From Nonomuraea rhodomycinica (GTDB taxonomy: Bacteria > Actinomycetota > Actinomycetes > Streptosporangiales > Streptosporangiaceae): a stretch of 64,000 bases of DNA. The translations under genes were made by a program, and so were the position numbers. The stretch spans positions 1,497,222 through 1,561,221 of the forward strand of contig NZ_JABWGO010000001.1 in the NCBI RefSeq assembly GCF_013363995.1. The letters are read 5' to 3'. Below are positions 8,398 to 18,676 of this stretch, piece after piece. Positions within the stretch are counted from its first letter, which is position 1, and each line of letters begins with the position of its first letter. The notes under the pieces are model-generated. The model worked only from the letters and a program-made list of their open reading frames with translations. It had not been told where the DNA came from and made no database searches.

Positions 8398-9096
8398 TCA
8401 CTTGAGGGTGACGACGTCCGGCGAGCTGACGTCGTAGACGTCGGCCTTGCGCCCCAGCACCCGCGCGAGGATGCGCGCCTTCTCCGCGCCGCGCTCGGCG
8501 CCGCCCCAGAAGACCGTGCGGCCGTCGGTCAGCTCCAGCGACACGCCCTCGGCCGTGGTGGCGCTCACCTGGCGCACCTTGCCCGCCAGCGAGCCGGGCA
8601 GCGACTGGACGACCTTGAGCGCGGCCATCGTCGCCGGGTCGCCCGCGGCCGGCCGGTCCACCTTGAGCACCGGCAGCCACGCCGGGGCCAGGTCCCTGAC
8701 CTCGATCACCACGCCGTGCGCGTCGACCAGCGCGGCCCGGCCGCCGACGGGCAGGGAGGCGACCGGACGGCGCTCGGTGACCCGGATGCGCAGCGTCCCC
8801 GGCCAGACCCGCTCGGCCTTGGCCGTGGCCAGCTGCGGCAGGGTCAGGACCCGGGCCTCGACCCCCTCCAGGTCGACCGTGGCCAGCGGGTGCTGGGAGG
8901 GCACCGCGGCCTTCTCCTTGACCCGGTCCTCGGGCACTGTGAGATTTCCCACGATCTCCACGGAGCGGACGCCGAGGACGGGCGAGAAGAACACCAGCCA
9001 CGCCGCGACGCCGACCACGCCCACGGTCAGCAGCACCAGCAACGCCGTCCGCGCCCTCATCACTCCCCCGGCTGCACGATCATCCGACCCGATCAC
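8398..9096 (-). CDS. ftsQ: FtsQ division protein
   Basis: Bitopic membrane protein of the FtsQLB complex. The 232-aa product has a short cytoplasmic start, one membrane segment (about residues 17-38, ALLVLLTVGVVGVAAWLVFF), a POTRA domain (about 43-112, VRSVEIVGNLTVPEDRV ... VWPGTLRIRVTERRPVA) and a beta-rich FtsQ domain to the end. The start is uncertain: GTG 9096 is taken here, but GTG 9063 and ATG 9060 follow a GGGGGAG run closely and would shorten the tail by 11-12 residues. It lies between murC and ftsZ, as expected. Confidence 0.94.
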   Translation of the reverse strand: MIGSDDRAAGGVMRARTALLVLLTVGVVGVAAWLVFFSPVLGVRSVEIVGNLTVPEDRVKEKAAVPSQHPLATVDLEGVEARVLTLPQLATAKAERVWPGTLRIRVTERRPVASLPVGGRAALVDAHGVVIEVRDLAPAWLPVLKVDRPAAGDPATMAALKVVQSLPGSLAGKVRQVSATTAEGVSLELTDGRTVFWGGAERGAEKARILARVLGRKADVYDVSSPDVVTLK

Positions 9097-9243
9097 GGCA
9101 CGAACCTACGCCGAGCCCCGCCCGCGCCGCCCGAGGCGCGCCCGCCGCCCGCGGTCCGCGCCGCCCGGTGTCCGACCGGGCCCCACCGGGCGAGGACTCC
9201 GCCGGGCGGCCCGCGGCGCGGCCGGAGGTGACCCGTGCGGGCG

Positions 9244-10644
9244 TCAGCGGTCCGAGAGCTCCGCCAGGATCCGGGGACCCAGCTCCGTCACGTCCCCGGC
9301 GCCCATGGTGAGCACGATGTCGCCCGGCCGCGCGCGCGACGCCGCGAGGCCCGGGACGGCGGCGCGGTCCGGCTCGTACGCGACCCGCTCGGCGGGCAGC
9401 GGCACGCGGCCCGCGACCATCGCCCCCGACACGCCCGGCTCGGGGTCCTCGCGCGCGCCGTAGACGTCGAGCACGATCACCTCGTCGGCCAGCCCGAGCG
9501 CCGCGCCGAAGTCGTCGGCGAAGAACCGGGTGCGCGAGTACAGGTGGGGCTGGAAGATCGCGACGACCCGCCCGTCGCCGGAGTAGGAGGCCACCACGTC
9601 GCGCGCCGCCCGAAGGTCGGCCGCCAGCTCGGTCGGGTGGTGGGCGTAGCTGTCGAACACGGCGACGCCGCCCGCCTCGCCCTTGGCCTCGAAGCGCCGC
9701 TTGGCCCCGCCGAAGGCCGCCAGCCCGTCCCTGATCTCCTCGAACGGCAGGCCCAGCTCGTCGGCCACGGCGATCACCGCGGTGGCGTTGAGCGCGTTGT
9801 GGGCCCCGGGCACGGCCAGCCTGACCTCGCCGCGTCCCTCGACGGTGAAGCGCGTGCCGAACCCGTCGGGCCGCACGTCCGTCACGCGCAGCTCGCCCGT
9901 CTCGCCATAGGTGCGCACCCGCAGGCCGCGCGCCCGGGCGGCCTGCGCCATCTCGGCCGCGCCGGGGTCGTCGGCGCAGGCGATGAGCAGCGAGCCGATC
10001 CGCTCGCCGAAACGGGCGAAGCTGTCGTGGACGGCGCGCGGGTCGCCGTAGTTGTCGAGGTGGTCGGCCTCGACGTTGGTGACCACGGCGATGTCGGGCG
10101 CCAGCATGAGGAACGAGCCGTCGCTCTCGTCGGCCTCGGCGACGAACACCTCGCCGGAGCCCTCGTCGGCGCCGAGCCCGGTGGTGACGAGCTGGCCACC
10201 GACGCAGTAGGACGGGTCGGCGCCGCACTTCTGCAGCGCCACGGTCAGCATCGAGGTGGTGGTGGTCTTGCCGTGGGTGCCGGCGACGGCCACGGCCGTG
10301 CGGCCGGCCATCACCGAGGCGAGCGCGGCGGCGCGCGGGATGATGCGCAGCCCCTGCTTGAGCGCCTCCCCCAGCTCGGGGTTGGAGTCGCGGATCGCGG
10401 TGGAGACGACGACGGTGTCGACGTCCTTGATGTGGGAGGCGGCGTGCCCGATGTGCACGGTGGCGCCGAGCCGGCGCAGCTCGCCGACCAGGTCGCTGCT
10501 GCGCGCGTCGCTGCCGGACACGCGCACGCCGCGCTTGAGCAGGATGCGGGCGATGCCCGACATCCCCGCGCCGCCGATGCCGATGAAGTGGACCCGGCCC
10601 AGGTCCTCGGCGGCGATGGGCTCGACCAGCTTGACCAGACTCAT
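9244..10644 (-). CDS. murC: UDP-N-acetylmuramate--L-alanine ligase
   Basis: Adds the first amino acid of the stem peptide to UDP-MurNAc in the cytosol. The 466-aa product shows the Mur ligase three-domain plan. A Rossmann N-domain (VHFIGIGGAGMSG) is followed by the ATP P-loop GTHGKTTTT (about residues 122-130), EADESDGSFL, and the C-terminal domain with DSYAHHPTE and FQPHLYSRTR. The open frame runs far upstream, but ATG 10644 (MSLVKLVEP) is chosen because GGAG lies 8 bases before it and it overlaps the murG stop by 4 nt (ATGA). Confidence 0.97.
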   Translation of the reverse strand: MSLVKLVEPIAAEDLGRVHFIGIGGAGMSGIARILLKRGVRVSGSDARSSDLVGELRRLGATVHIGHAASHIKDVDTVVVSTAIRDSNPELGEALKQGLRIIPRAAALASVMAGRTAVAVAGTHGKTTTTSMLTVALQKCGADPSYCVGGQLVTTGLGADEGSGEVFVAEADESDGSFLMLAPDIAVVTNVEADHLDNYGDPRAVHDSFARFGERIGSLLIACADDPGAAEMAQAARARGLRVRTYGETGELRVTDVRPDGFGTRFTVEGRGEVRLAVPGAHNALNATAVIAVADELGLPFEEIRDGLAAFGGAKRRFEAKGEAGGVAVFDSYAHHPTELAADLRAARDVVASYSGDGRVVAIFQPHLYSRTRFFADDFGAALGLADEVIVLDVYGAREDPEPGVSGAMVAGRVPLPAERVAYEPDRAAVPGLAASRARPGDIVLTMGAGDVTELGPRILAELSDR

Positions 10645-11717
10645 CCGGCTATCTCCAAGACTTTCCTCGCGAGCATGATATCGGCGTCCTTGCGGCCGAA
10701 GCGTGCGGCCGCCTCCGACATGACGGCGACCCGCTCGGGGTCGCGCAGGATCGGCAGCAGGTGGTGGACGATCCACTCGGCGGACAGGTCCGCGTCGTCG
10801 ACCACGAGACCGCCGCCGCCCGCCACGATGCGCTCGGCGTTGACACGCTGCTCGCCGTTGCCGTGCGGCAGCGGCACGTACGCCGCGGGCAGCCCCACCG
10901 CGGTCAGCTCGGCGCAGGTCAGCGCCCCGCCGCGGCACAGGGCGAGGTCGGCGGCGGCGTAGGCGAGGTCCATGCGGTCGACGTAGGGCAGCAGGACGTA
11001 CTGGGGGTCGCCGGGCGGCGGCTCGTGGTCGGGGACGTTGTTCGGCCCGAGCACGTGCAGCACCTGGATGCCGGCGGCGCGCAACGCGGGCGCGGCGGCC
11101 AGCGCCGCCTGGTTGAGCGACCTGGCGCCCCGGGAGCCGCCGAAGACGAGCAGCGTCGGCCGGTCGTTCTCCAGCCCGAACCAGGAGCGGGCCTTGTCGC
11201 CCGTGGACAGCCGGTCGAGGGTGGCGATCTCGCGGCGCAGCGGCGTGCCGATGTACGCGGCGCCGGCCAGGGCCGGCTCGGGGAAGCCGCTGAAGACGTG
11301 GTCGGCCAGCCGCGCGCCGAGCCGGTTGGCCAGGCCGGGGCGCGGGTTGGCCTCGTGGACCACGATCGGCAGGCCGCGCCGCTTGGCGGCCAGGTAGGCG
11401 GGCGTGGCGACGTACCCGCCGAAGCCCACGAGGATGTCGGCGGACACGCGGTCGAGCACGGCGGCGACGGCGTTGACGGCGCCCGCCAGCCGGCCGGGCA
11501 CGGTGAGCAGCCGCGGGGTGAGGGCCCGGGGCAGCGGCACGGCCGGCACCAGCTCCAGGTCGTAGCCGCGGGCCGGGACGAGCTGCGTCTCCAGGCCGCG
11601 CTCGGTGCCCACGCACGTGATGCCGACGCCCGGGTCGAGGCGGCGCAGCGCGTCGGCAAGGGCGAGCGCCGGCTCGATGTGGCCGGCCGTCCCGCCACCG
11701 GCGAGGACCACCCTCAT
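10641..11717 (-). CDS. murG: MurG, lipid II-forming GlcNAc transferase
   Basis: Peripheral membrane glycosyltransferase (GT28) that adds GlcNAc to lipid I. The 358-aa product starts MRVVLAGGGTAGHIEPALA, with the Gly-rich donor loop. GFGGYVATPAYLAAKRRGLPIVVHEAN matches the membrane/lipid I side, and GGSRGARSLN plus ALCRGGALTCAEL match the UDP-GlcNAc site. A GTG two codons upstream (11723) is possible, but GAGGGA is better spaced for ATG 11717. Stop and start overlap with murC; it lies downstream of ftsW after a gap of about 60 bp. Confidence 0.97.
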   Translation of the reverse strand: MRVVLAGGGTAGHIEPALALADALRRLDPGVGITCVGTERGLETQLVPARGYDLELVPAVPLPRALTPRLLTVPGRLAGAVNAVAAVLDRVSADILVGFGGYVATPAYLAAKRRGLPIVVHEANPRPGLANRLGARLADHVFSGFPEPALAGAAYIGTPLRREIATLDRLSTGDKARSWFGLENDRPTLLVFGGSRGARSLNQAALAAAPALRAAGIQVLHVLGPNNVPDHEPPPGDPQYVLLPYVDRMDLAYAAADLALCRGGALTCAELTAVGLPAAYVPLPHGNGEQRVNAERIVAGGGGLVVDDADLSAEWIVHHLLPILRDPERVAVMSEAAARFGRKDADIMLARKVLEIAG

Positions 11718-11780
11718 GTCCACTCCCTCACGTCGTGCCCAGCGTCCCGTCTCTCACGTCATGCCCCGCCGCGCGGCGCC

Positions 11781-13109
11781 TCAGCGCCGGGCCCCGCGCC
11801 CGGCCCTGGATCCGGCCCGGGATCCGGCCCGGGATCCGGCCCTGGCGGCGCGTCCGAGGCCCAGCCAGCTTAGGGCCCGGGCGGCCGGTCCGGGGCCACG
11901 GGCCGCGAGGGCCTCGCGGGCGCCGGGCTCGCGTTTGGCGAACGACAGCAGCATGCCGAGCGCGGCGAGTGTCGGCAGCAGGGCCGACCCGCCGTACGAG
12001 ACCAGCGGCAGCGGGATGCCGGTGATGGGCAGCACGCCGAGGACGGCGCCCATGTTGACGATGGCCTGACCGGCGATCCAGGCCACGATCGCGGCGGCGG
12101 CCAGCCGGACGAACGCGTCGTTGACCCGGGTGGCGACCCGCAGCCCCGCGTACCCGAGCAGCCCGAACAGCGCCACGACGACCAGCGTGCCCATCAGGCC
12201 GAGCTCCTCGCCGAGGATGGCGAAGATGAAGTCGCTCTCGCCGTGGGGCAGCCAGCTCCACTTGGCCCGGCTGCTGCCGAGGCCGAGCCCGAACCAGCCG
12301 CCGGAGCCCATCGCGATCTGCCCCTGCACGGCCTGGTAGCCGGCGCCCTGCGCGTCGGCCCACGGGTCGAGGAACGCGCCGATGCGGGCCATCCGGTACG
12401 GCTCCACCTTGATCATGATGATCGCGGCGAGCACGGCCAGCGACAGGATGCCGGCGAACAGCTTGATCGGCGCCCCCACCACCCACAGCAGCGCCAGGAA
12501 GATCATGAACAGCACGAGCGTGGTGCCGAGGTCGCGGCCGAGCATGACCATGACGGCCAGGATGGCCGTGCCGGGCATGAGCGGGATCAGCATGTGCCGC
12601 CACTCGATGCGGCCGTGCCGGGCGCGCCGGGCCAGCAGGTCGGCCCCCCACAGCGCGAGCCCCAGCTTGGCCGGCTCGGACGGCTGGAGGGTCAGCGGGC
12701 CGACGTAGATCCATCGCTGCGCGCCCAGCTCGGAGGAGCCGATGAACAGCACCATGACCAGCGCGATGATCGACAACGCCATGAGCGGGTAGCCGGCCCA
12801 CCGGAAGAACCGGTGCGGCAGCCGGGAGCAGCCCCACATGACCAGCACGCCGAGCGCGGCCGAGAACGACTGCTTGATGAACCAGGAGAACGGGTTGCCG
12901 GTCTTCTGCATCGCCTCGATGCTGGAGGCCGACAGCACCATCATCAGCCCCAGCGCGAGCAGCAGGGCGCTGCAGCCGAGGATCAGGTAGTAGGTGGTCA
13001 GCGGCTTGCCCAGCAGCTCCCGGAGCGCGGCGAGCTGATCGCGCGCCCAGCTCGACGGCCCCTCGACGGCGCTCTGGCGCGGCCGGTCCTCGGTGCTGGT
13101 GGCGCTCAC
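11781..13109 (-). CDS. ftsW: FtsW, septal lipid II polymerase (SEDS)
   Basis: SEDS-family glycosyltransferase that polymerises septal peptidoglycan together with FtsI. The 442-aa product has about ten hydrophobic segments. Family hallmarks are GAQRWIYVGPLTLQPSEPAKLGLALW, GRDLGTTLVL, GQIAMGSGGWFGLGLG, KWSWLPHGESDFIFAILGEELG and TGIPLPLVSYGGSAL. The start GTG overlaps the murD stop (GTGA). The extreme C-terminus ends in repeated AGSR units, encoded by a 12-bp DNA repeat GATCCGGCCCGG in three copies at about 11809-11844. Confidence 0.97.
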   Translation of the reverse strand: MSATSTEDRPRQSAVEGPSSWARDQLAALRELLGKPLTTYYLILGCSALLLALGLMMVLSASSIEAMQKTGNPFSWFIKQSFSAALGVLVMWGCSRLPHRFFRWAGYPLMALSIIALVMVLFIGSSELGAQRWIYVGPLTLQPSEPAKLGLALWGADLLARRARHGRIEWRHMLIPLMPGTAILAVMVMLGRDLGTTLVLFMIFLALLWVVGAPIKLFAGILSLAVLAAIIMIKVEPYRMARIGAFLDPWADAQGAGYQAVQGQIAMGSGGWFGLGLGSSRAKWSWLPHGESDFIFAILGEELGLMGTLVVVALFGLLGYAGLRVATRVNDAFVRLAAAAIVAWIAGQAIVNMGAVLGVLPITGIPLPLVSYGGSALLPTLAALGMLLSFAKREPGAREALAARGPGPAARALSWLGLGRAARAGSRAGSRAGSRAGRGARR

Positions 13110-14485
13110 GTGGCGGCCTTCAGCCCGTGTACGGCACGCGCGAAGGCCTCCCCCCGGGCCGGGTACCCCGCGAACATGTCGAGCGACGCCCCGGCCGGCG
13201 AGAGCAGCACGGTGTCACCCGGGCGGGCCAGACGGGCGGCTTCGGTGACGACTTCGTCCATCGCACCAGTGTCTTGGGAGGAGATGTCCACGACGGGGAC
13301 ATCCGGGGCGTGTCGCGCGAGTGCTTCGGCGATCACGCCGCGGTCGGCGCCCAGCAGCACCGCCCCGCGCAGCCTGGGCGCGGCCCGGCGCACCAGGTCG
13401 TCCACGTCGGCGCCCTTGAGCTGGCCGCCCGCGATCCACACGATCGACGGGTAGGACGACAGGGCCGCGGCGGCGGCGTGCGGGTTGGTGGCCTTGGAGT
13501 CGTCGACGTAGTCCACCTCGCCGCGGCGGGCGACGTGCTGCAGGCGGTGCGGGTCGGGCGTGAAGTCGCGCAGGCCCTGGCGTACGGCGGAGGCGGGCAG
13601 GCCGGCGGCGCGGGCGAGCGCGGCGGCGGCCAGCGCGTTGGCGACGTTGTGCGGGGCGAGCGGGCGCACGTCGGCCAGGGTGGCGAGCTCCTCGGCCGCC
13701 TCCACCGGGTCGGCGACGAAGGCCCGGTCCACGAGGAGGTCCTCGACCACGCCGACCTGCCCGGGCCGCGGCACGCGCAGCGTGAAGCCGACGGCGCGCG
13801 GGTACGGCTCGGCCAGCCGGGTCGCCTCGGGGTCGTCGGCGTTGTAGACGACGGTGCCGGCGCGTTCGAAGATGCGGCCCTTGGCGGCGGCGTAGGCCTC
13901 CATGGAGCCGTGCCAGTCGAGGTGGTCGGGCGCGACGTTGAGGACCGCGGCGGCCAGCGGCGCCAGGGAGCCCGACCAGTGCAGCTGGAAGCTGGACAGC
14001 TCGACGGCCAGCGTGTCGTACGCCTCGTCCCCCGTGCGGGTGACGGCCCGGATGACGGGCTCGCCGACGTTGCCCACGGCCGCGGCGCGGCGGCCGCCGG
14101 CCAGCAGGATGGAGGTGAGCATGCGCACGGCGGTGGTCTTGCCGTTGGTGCCGGTCAGGGCGAGCCAGGGCGCCGCGCCGGCGGGCCGCAGCCGCCAGGC
14201 CAGCTCCACCTCGCCGACCACCTCGACGCCGGCCCGCAGCGCGGCGGCGATCAGCGGGTGGTGGGGCGCCCAGCCGGTGGTGACCAGCCGGGTGACGCCC
14301 TCGGGCAGGTCCATGGCGCCGAAGCGGGTCTCGACGCCCAGCGCGGCCAGCTCGCCGGCGGCGCGGCGCTGCCGCTCCCCCTCGACGGCCTCCACGACCA
14401 CGACCCGCTCCCCCCGGGCGGCGAGCACCTCGGCGACGGCGGTGCCGGACACGCCGAGCCCGGCGACGCAGGTGAGCCCGCTCAC
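13106..14485 (-). CDS. murD: UDP-N-acetylmuramoyl-L-alanine--D-glutamate ligase
   Basis: Adds D-Glu to the growing nucleotide precursor. The 459-aa product has the N-domain loop VAGLGVSGTAVAEVL, the P-loop LTGTNGKTTAVRML, the central NVAPDHLDWHGSMEAY motif and the C-domain YVDDSKATNPHAAAAAL with GGQLKGADVDDLV. All are typical of MurD. The start is GTG 14485, 40 nt after mraY; the end overlaps ftsW by 4 nt. Confidence 0.97.
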   Translation of the reverse strand: MSGLTCVAGLGVSGTAVAEVLAARGERVVVVEAVEGERQRRAAGELAALGVETRFGAMDLPEGVTRLVTTGWAPHHPLIAAALRAGVEVVGEVELAWRLRPAGAAPWLALTGTNGKTTAVRMLTSILLAGGRRAAAVGNVGEPVIRAVTRTGDEAYDTLAVELSSFQLHWSGSLAPLAAAVLNVAPDHLDWHGSMEAYAAAKGRIFERAGTVVYNADDPEATRLAEPYPRAVGFTLRVPRPGQVGVVEDLLVDRAFVADPVEAAEELATLADVRPLAPHNVANALAAAALARAAGLPASAVRQGLRDFTPDPHRLQHVARRGEVDYVDDSKATNPHAAAAALSSYPSIVWIAGGQLKGADVDDLVRRAAPRLRGAVLLGADRGVIAEALARHAPDVPVVDISSQDTGAMDEVVTEAARLARPGDTVLLSPAGASLDMFAGYPARGEAFARAVHGLKAAT

Positions 14486-14525
14486 GCGCCGGCTCCGCCC
14501 GCCGGACGCGACGGCCTGACGGGGG

Positions 14526-15577
14526 TCATCGCGGCATCCACTCGACGTAGAACAGGCCGAGGCCGAGCGCGGCGCACAGCATGGCGATCAGCCAGAACCG
14601 GACCACGATCGTGGTCTCGGCCCAGCCCTTCAGCTCGAAGTGGTGCTGCAGCGGCGCCATCCGGAACACGCGTTTGCCGGTCATCTTGAAGAAGCCCACC
14701 TGGATGATCACCGACAGGGTGATGATCACGCACAGGCCGGCGAGGATGATGAGCAGGAGCTGGGTGCGGGTGGCGATGGCCAGACCGGCCAGCACGCCGC
14801 CCAGCGCGAGCGAGCCGGTGTCGCCCATGAAGATCTTGGCGGGGGGCGCGTTCCACCACAGGAAGCCGATGAGCGCCCCGAGCACGGCGGCGGCCACCAC
14901 GGCCAGGTCGAGGGGGTCGCGCACCCAGTAGCAGTTGGGGCCGAGCTGGTCGATGCAGTTGTTGCGCAGCTGCCAGTTGCCGATCAGCACGTACGCGGCG
15001 AGCACGACGCCGGTCGCGCCGCTGGCCAGACCGTCGAGGCCGTCGGTGAGGTTCACCGCGTTGGAGAAGCCGACGATCATGATCAGCACCCAGATGGTGA
15101 ACCCGACGATGGTGAGGGGCGGCCCGAAGTCGCGCAGGAACGACAGGCGCGGCTCGGCGGGCGTGATGCCGTAGACGTTGGGCTGCTGCGTCACCATCAC
15201 CGCGAAGACGGCTCCGACGACGAGCTGGCCCAGCGCCTTGGCGCCGCTGCGCAGGCCCAGGCTGCGCTGCTTGTAGATCTTGATGAAGTCGTCGAGGAAG
15301 CCGACCGCGCCGAGGCCGGTCATGAGGAACAGCACCAGCAGGCCCGAGACGGTGGGCGGCGACAGCATGGCCAGGTGGGAGCCGCCGTAGGCCAGCAGCG
15401 AGGCCAGCACGATGACGATGCCGCCCATGGTGGGGGTGCCGCGCTTGTCGTAGTGGCCGGACGGCCCCTCCTCGCGGATCTCCTGGCCGTAGCCACGACG
15501 GGAGAGCAGCCGGATGGCCAGGGGGGTGCCGAGCATCGACAGGATGAGTCCCACCGCGCCGGCGATGATGATGTTGT

Positions 15578-15581
<4 letters not shown>
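14526..15581 (-). CDS. mraY: MraY, phospho-MurNAc-pentapeptide translocase
   Basis: Integral membrane enzyme that makes lipid I from UDP-MurNAc-pentapeptide and undecaprenyl phosphate. The 351-aa product has about ten hydrophobic segments. The catalytic aspartates lie in [16 protein letters not shown] and [15 protein letters not shown], and the cytosolic loop [16 protein letters not shown] is the nucleotide-binding part. [18 protein letters not shown] is the C-terminal His motif. The GTG start overlaps the murF stop (GTGA). Confidence 0.98.
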
Positions 15582-17103
<1,522 letters not shown>

Positions 17104-17107
<4 letters not shown>

Positions 17108-18654
17108 GCGTGCTTCCTGCTTTCCTTGCGTGCGTCGATCGCCCGGGCGACGACCTCGCGGTCGTCGAAGGGGATCACCTCGCCTGAAATGTACTGACCC
17201 TGCTCATGGCCCTTGCCCGCCACCACGATCACGTCGCCGCGGCCGGCCTGGCCGACCGCCAGCTCGATCGCGGCCGCGCGGTCAGGCTCAATGATCACAT
17301 GAGCGCGGTCGTGCCGCGGAACGCGGAGCGCTCCCTCCATCATCGCGGCCAGGATGGCCAGCGGATCCTCCGAACGGGGATTGTCGCTGGTGAAAATCGC
17401 CACATCGGCCAGCCGGGCCGCGGCCTCGCCCATGAGGGGCCGCTTGCCCGTGTCGCGGTCGCCGCCGCAGCCGAGCACCACCGTGAGCCGCCCGGCGGTG
17501 ACCTCGCGCAGCGACAGCAGCACCGACTCCACCGCGCCCGGTTTGTGCGAGTAGTCGACCACGGCCTGGAAGTCGTCGCCGGCGCCCGTGACCCGCTCCA
17601 TGCGGCCGGGCACCCCGGTCATCGTGCCGACGCCGTGGACGGCCGTCTGGAGCGGCACGCCGGCCTCGACGAGGGTGACGACGGCGCCGAGCGCGTTGGC
17701 GACGTTGAACGGGCCGGGCAGCGAGATCTGCGCGTCGGCCTCGACCCCGCCGGGGCCCACCACGCGGAAGGCGCTGCCGTCGGCGCCGAGCCGCGTGTCG
17801 AGCGCCCGCCAGGCCGCCTCCGGGTTGCCGAGCGCCGAGAACGTCGTCATCGGCACCTTGGCCCGCGCCAGCAGCTCGCGGCCGTGCGGGTCGTCGTAGT
17901 TGGTGACGCCCGCCCGGCACATCTCGGGCTGGAACAGCCGGGCCTTGGCGGAGAAGTAGTCGTCGAGGTCCTTGTGGAAGTCCAGGTGGTCCTGCGACAG
18001 GTTGGTGAACAGCGCCACGTCGTAGTGGACGCCGTCGACGCGGCCGAGCGCCAGGGCGTGGCTGGAGACCTCCATGGCCGCCGCCGTCACGCCGCGCTCG
18101 CGCATGAGCGCGAACAGGCCGTGCAGGTCGGACGCCTCGGGCGTGGTCAGCCGCGGCTGGAACACCAGGTCGCCCGCGTGGATCTCGACGCCGCCGACCA
18201 GGCCCGTGGTGTGGCCGGCCGCCCGCAGCCCCGCCTCCAGCAGGAACGTGGTGGTGGACTTGCCGCTGGTGCCGGTGACGCCGAGCACCTGGACGTCGCG
18301 GGCCGGCTGGCCGTACACCCAGGAGGCGACCTGCCCGAGCAGGGCGCGCGGGTCGGGCACGACCAGCACCGGCAGCCCGGTGGCGACGGCCCGCTCGCGG
18401 CCCGCCTCGTCGGTGAGGATCGCCACGGCGCCGCGCGCCATGGCCTGCGCCGCGAAGGCCGCGCCGTGGGCCGTGCTGCCGGCCAGGGCGACGTACAGGT
18501 CGCCGCGCTGGACCTCGCGCGAGTCGATGGTGACACCGGTCAGCGCGGCATGGGGCGACCTCGCCGAGCCGGACTCGGCGTCGAGCATGGTCGCCAGCCC
18601 GGTCAGCGGGCGGGGCGGACTGGTCGTTGGACGCATAGACGACGGGGGACGCAC
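17104..18654 (-). CDS. murE: UDP-MurNAc-tripeptide synthetase, meso-DAP type
   Basis: Adds the third residue of the stem peptide. The 516-aa product carries the P-loop GVTGTSGKSTTTFLLEAG, TTPEASDLHGLFALMRERG, FTNLSQDHLDFHKDLDDYF and, near the C-terminus, SDNPRSEDPLAIL. The DNPR motif marks enzymes that select meso-diaminopimelate, which predicts DAP-type peptidoglycan. The GTG start at 18654 is preceded by GGGAGGG at a slightly long distance; ATG at 18636 is an alternative. It ends with a 4-nt overlap into murF. Confidence 0.96.
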
Positions 18655-18676
18655 GGCGGCAGCGTACCCTCCCTGG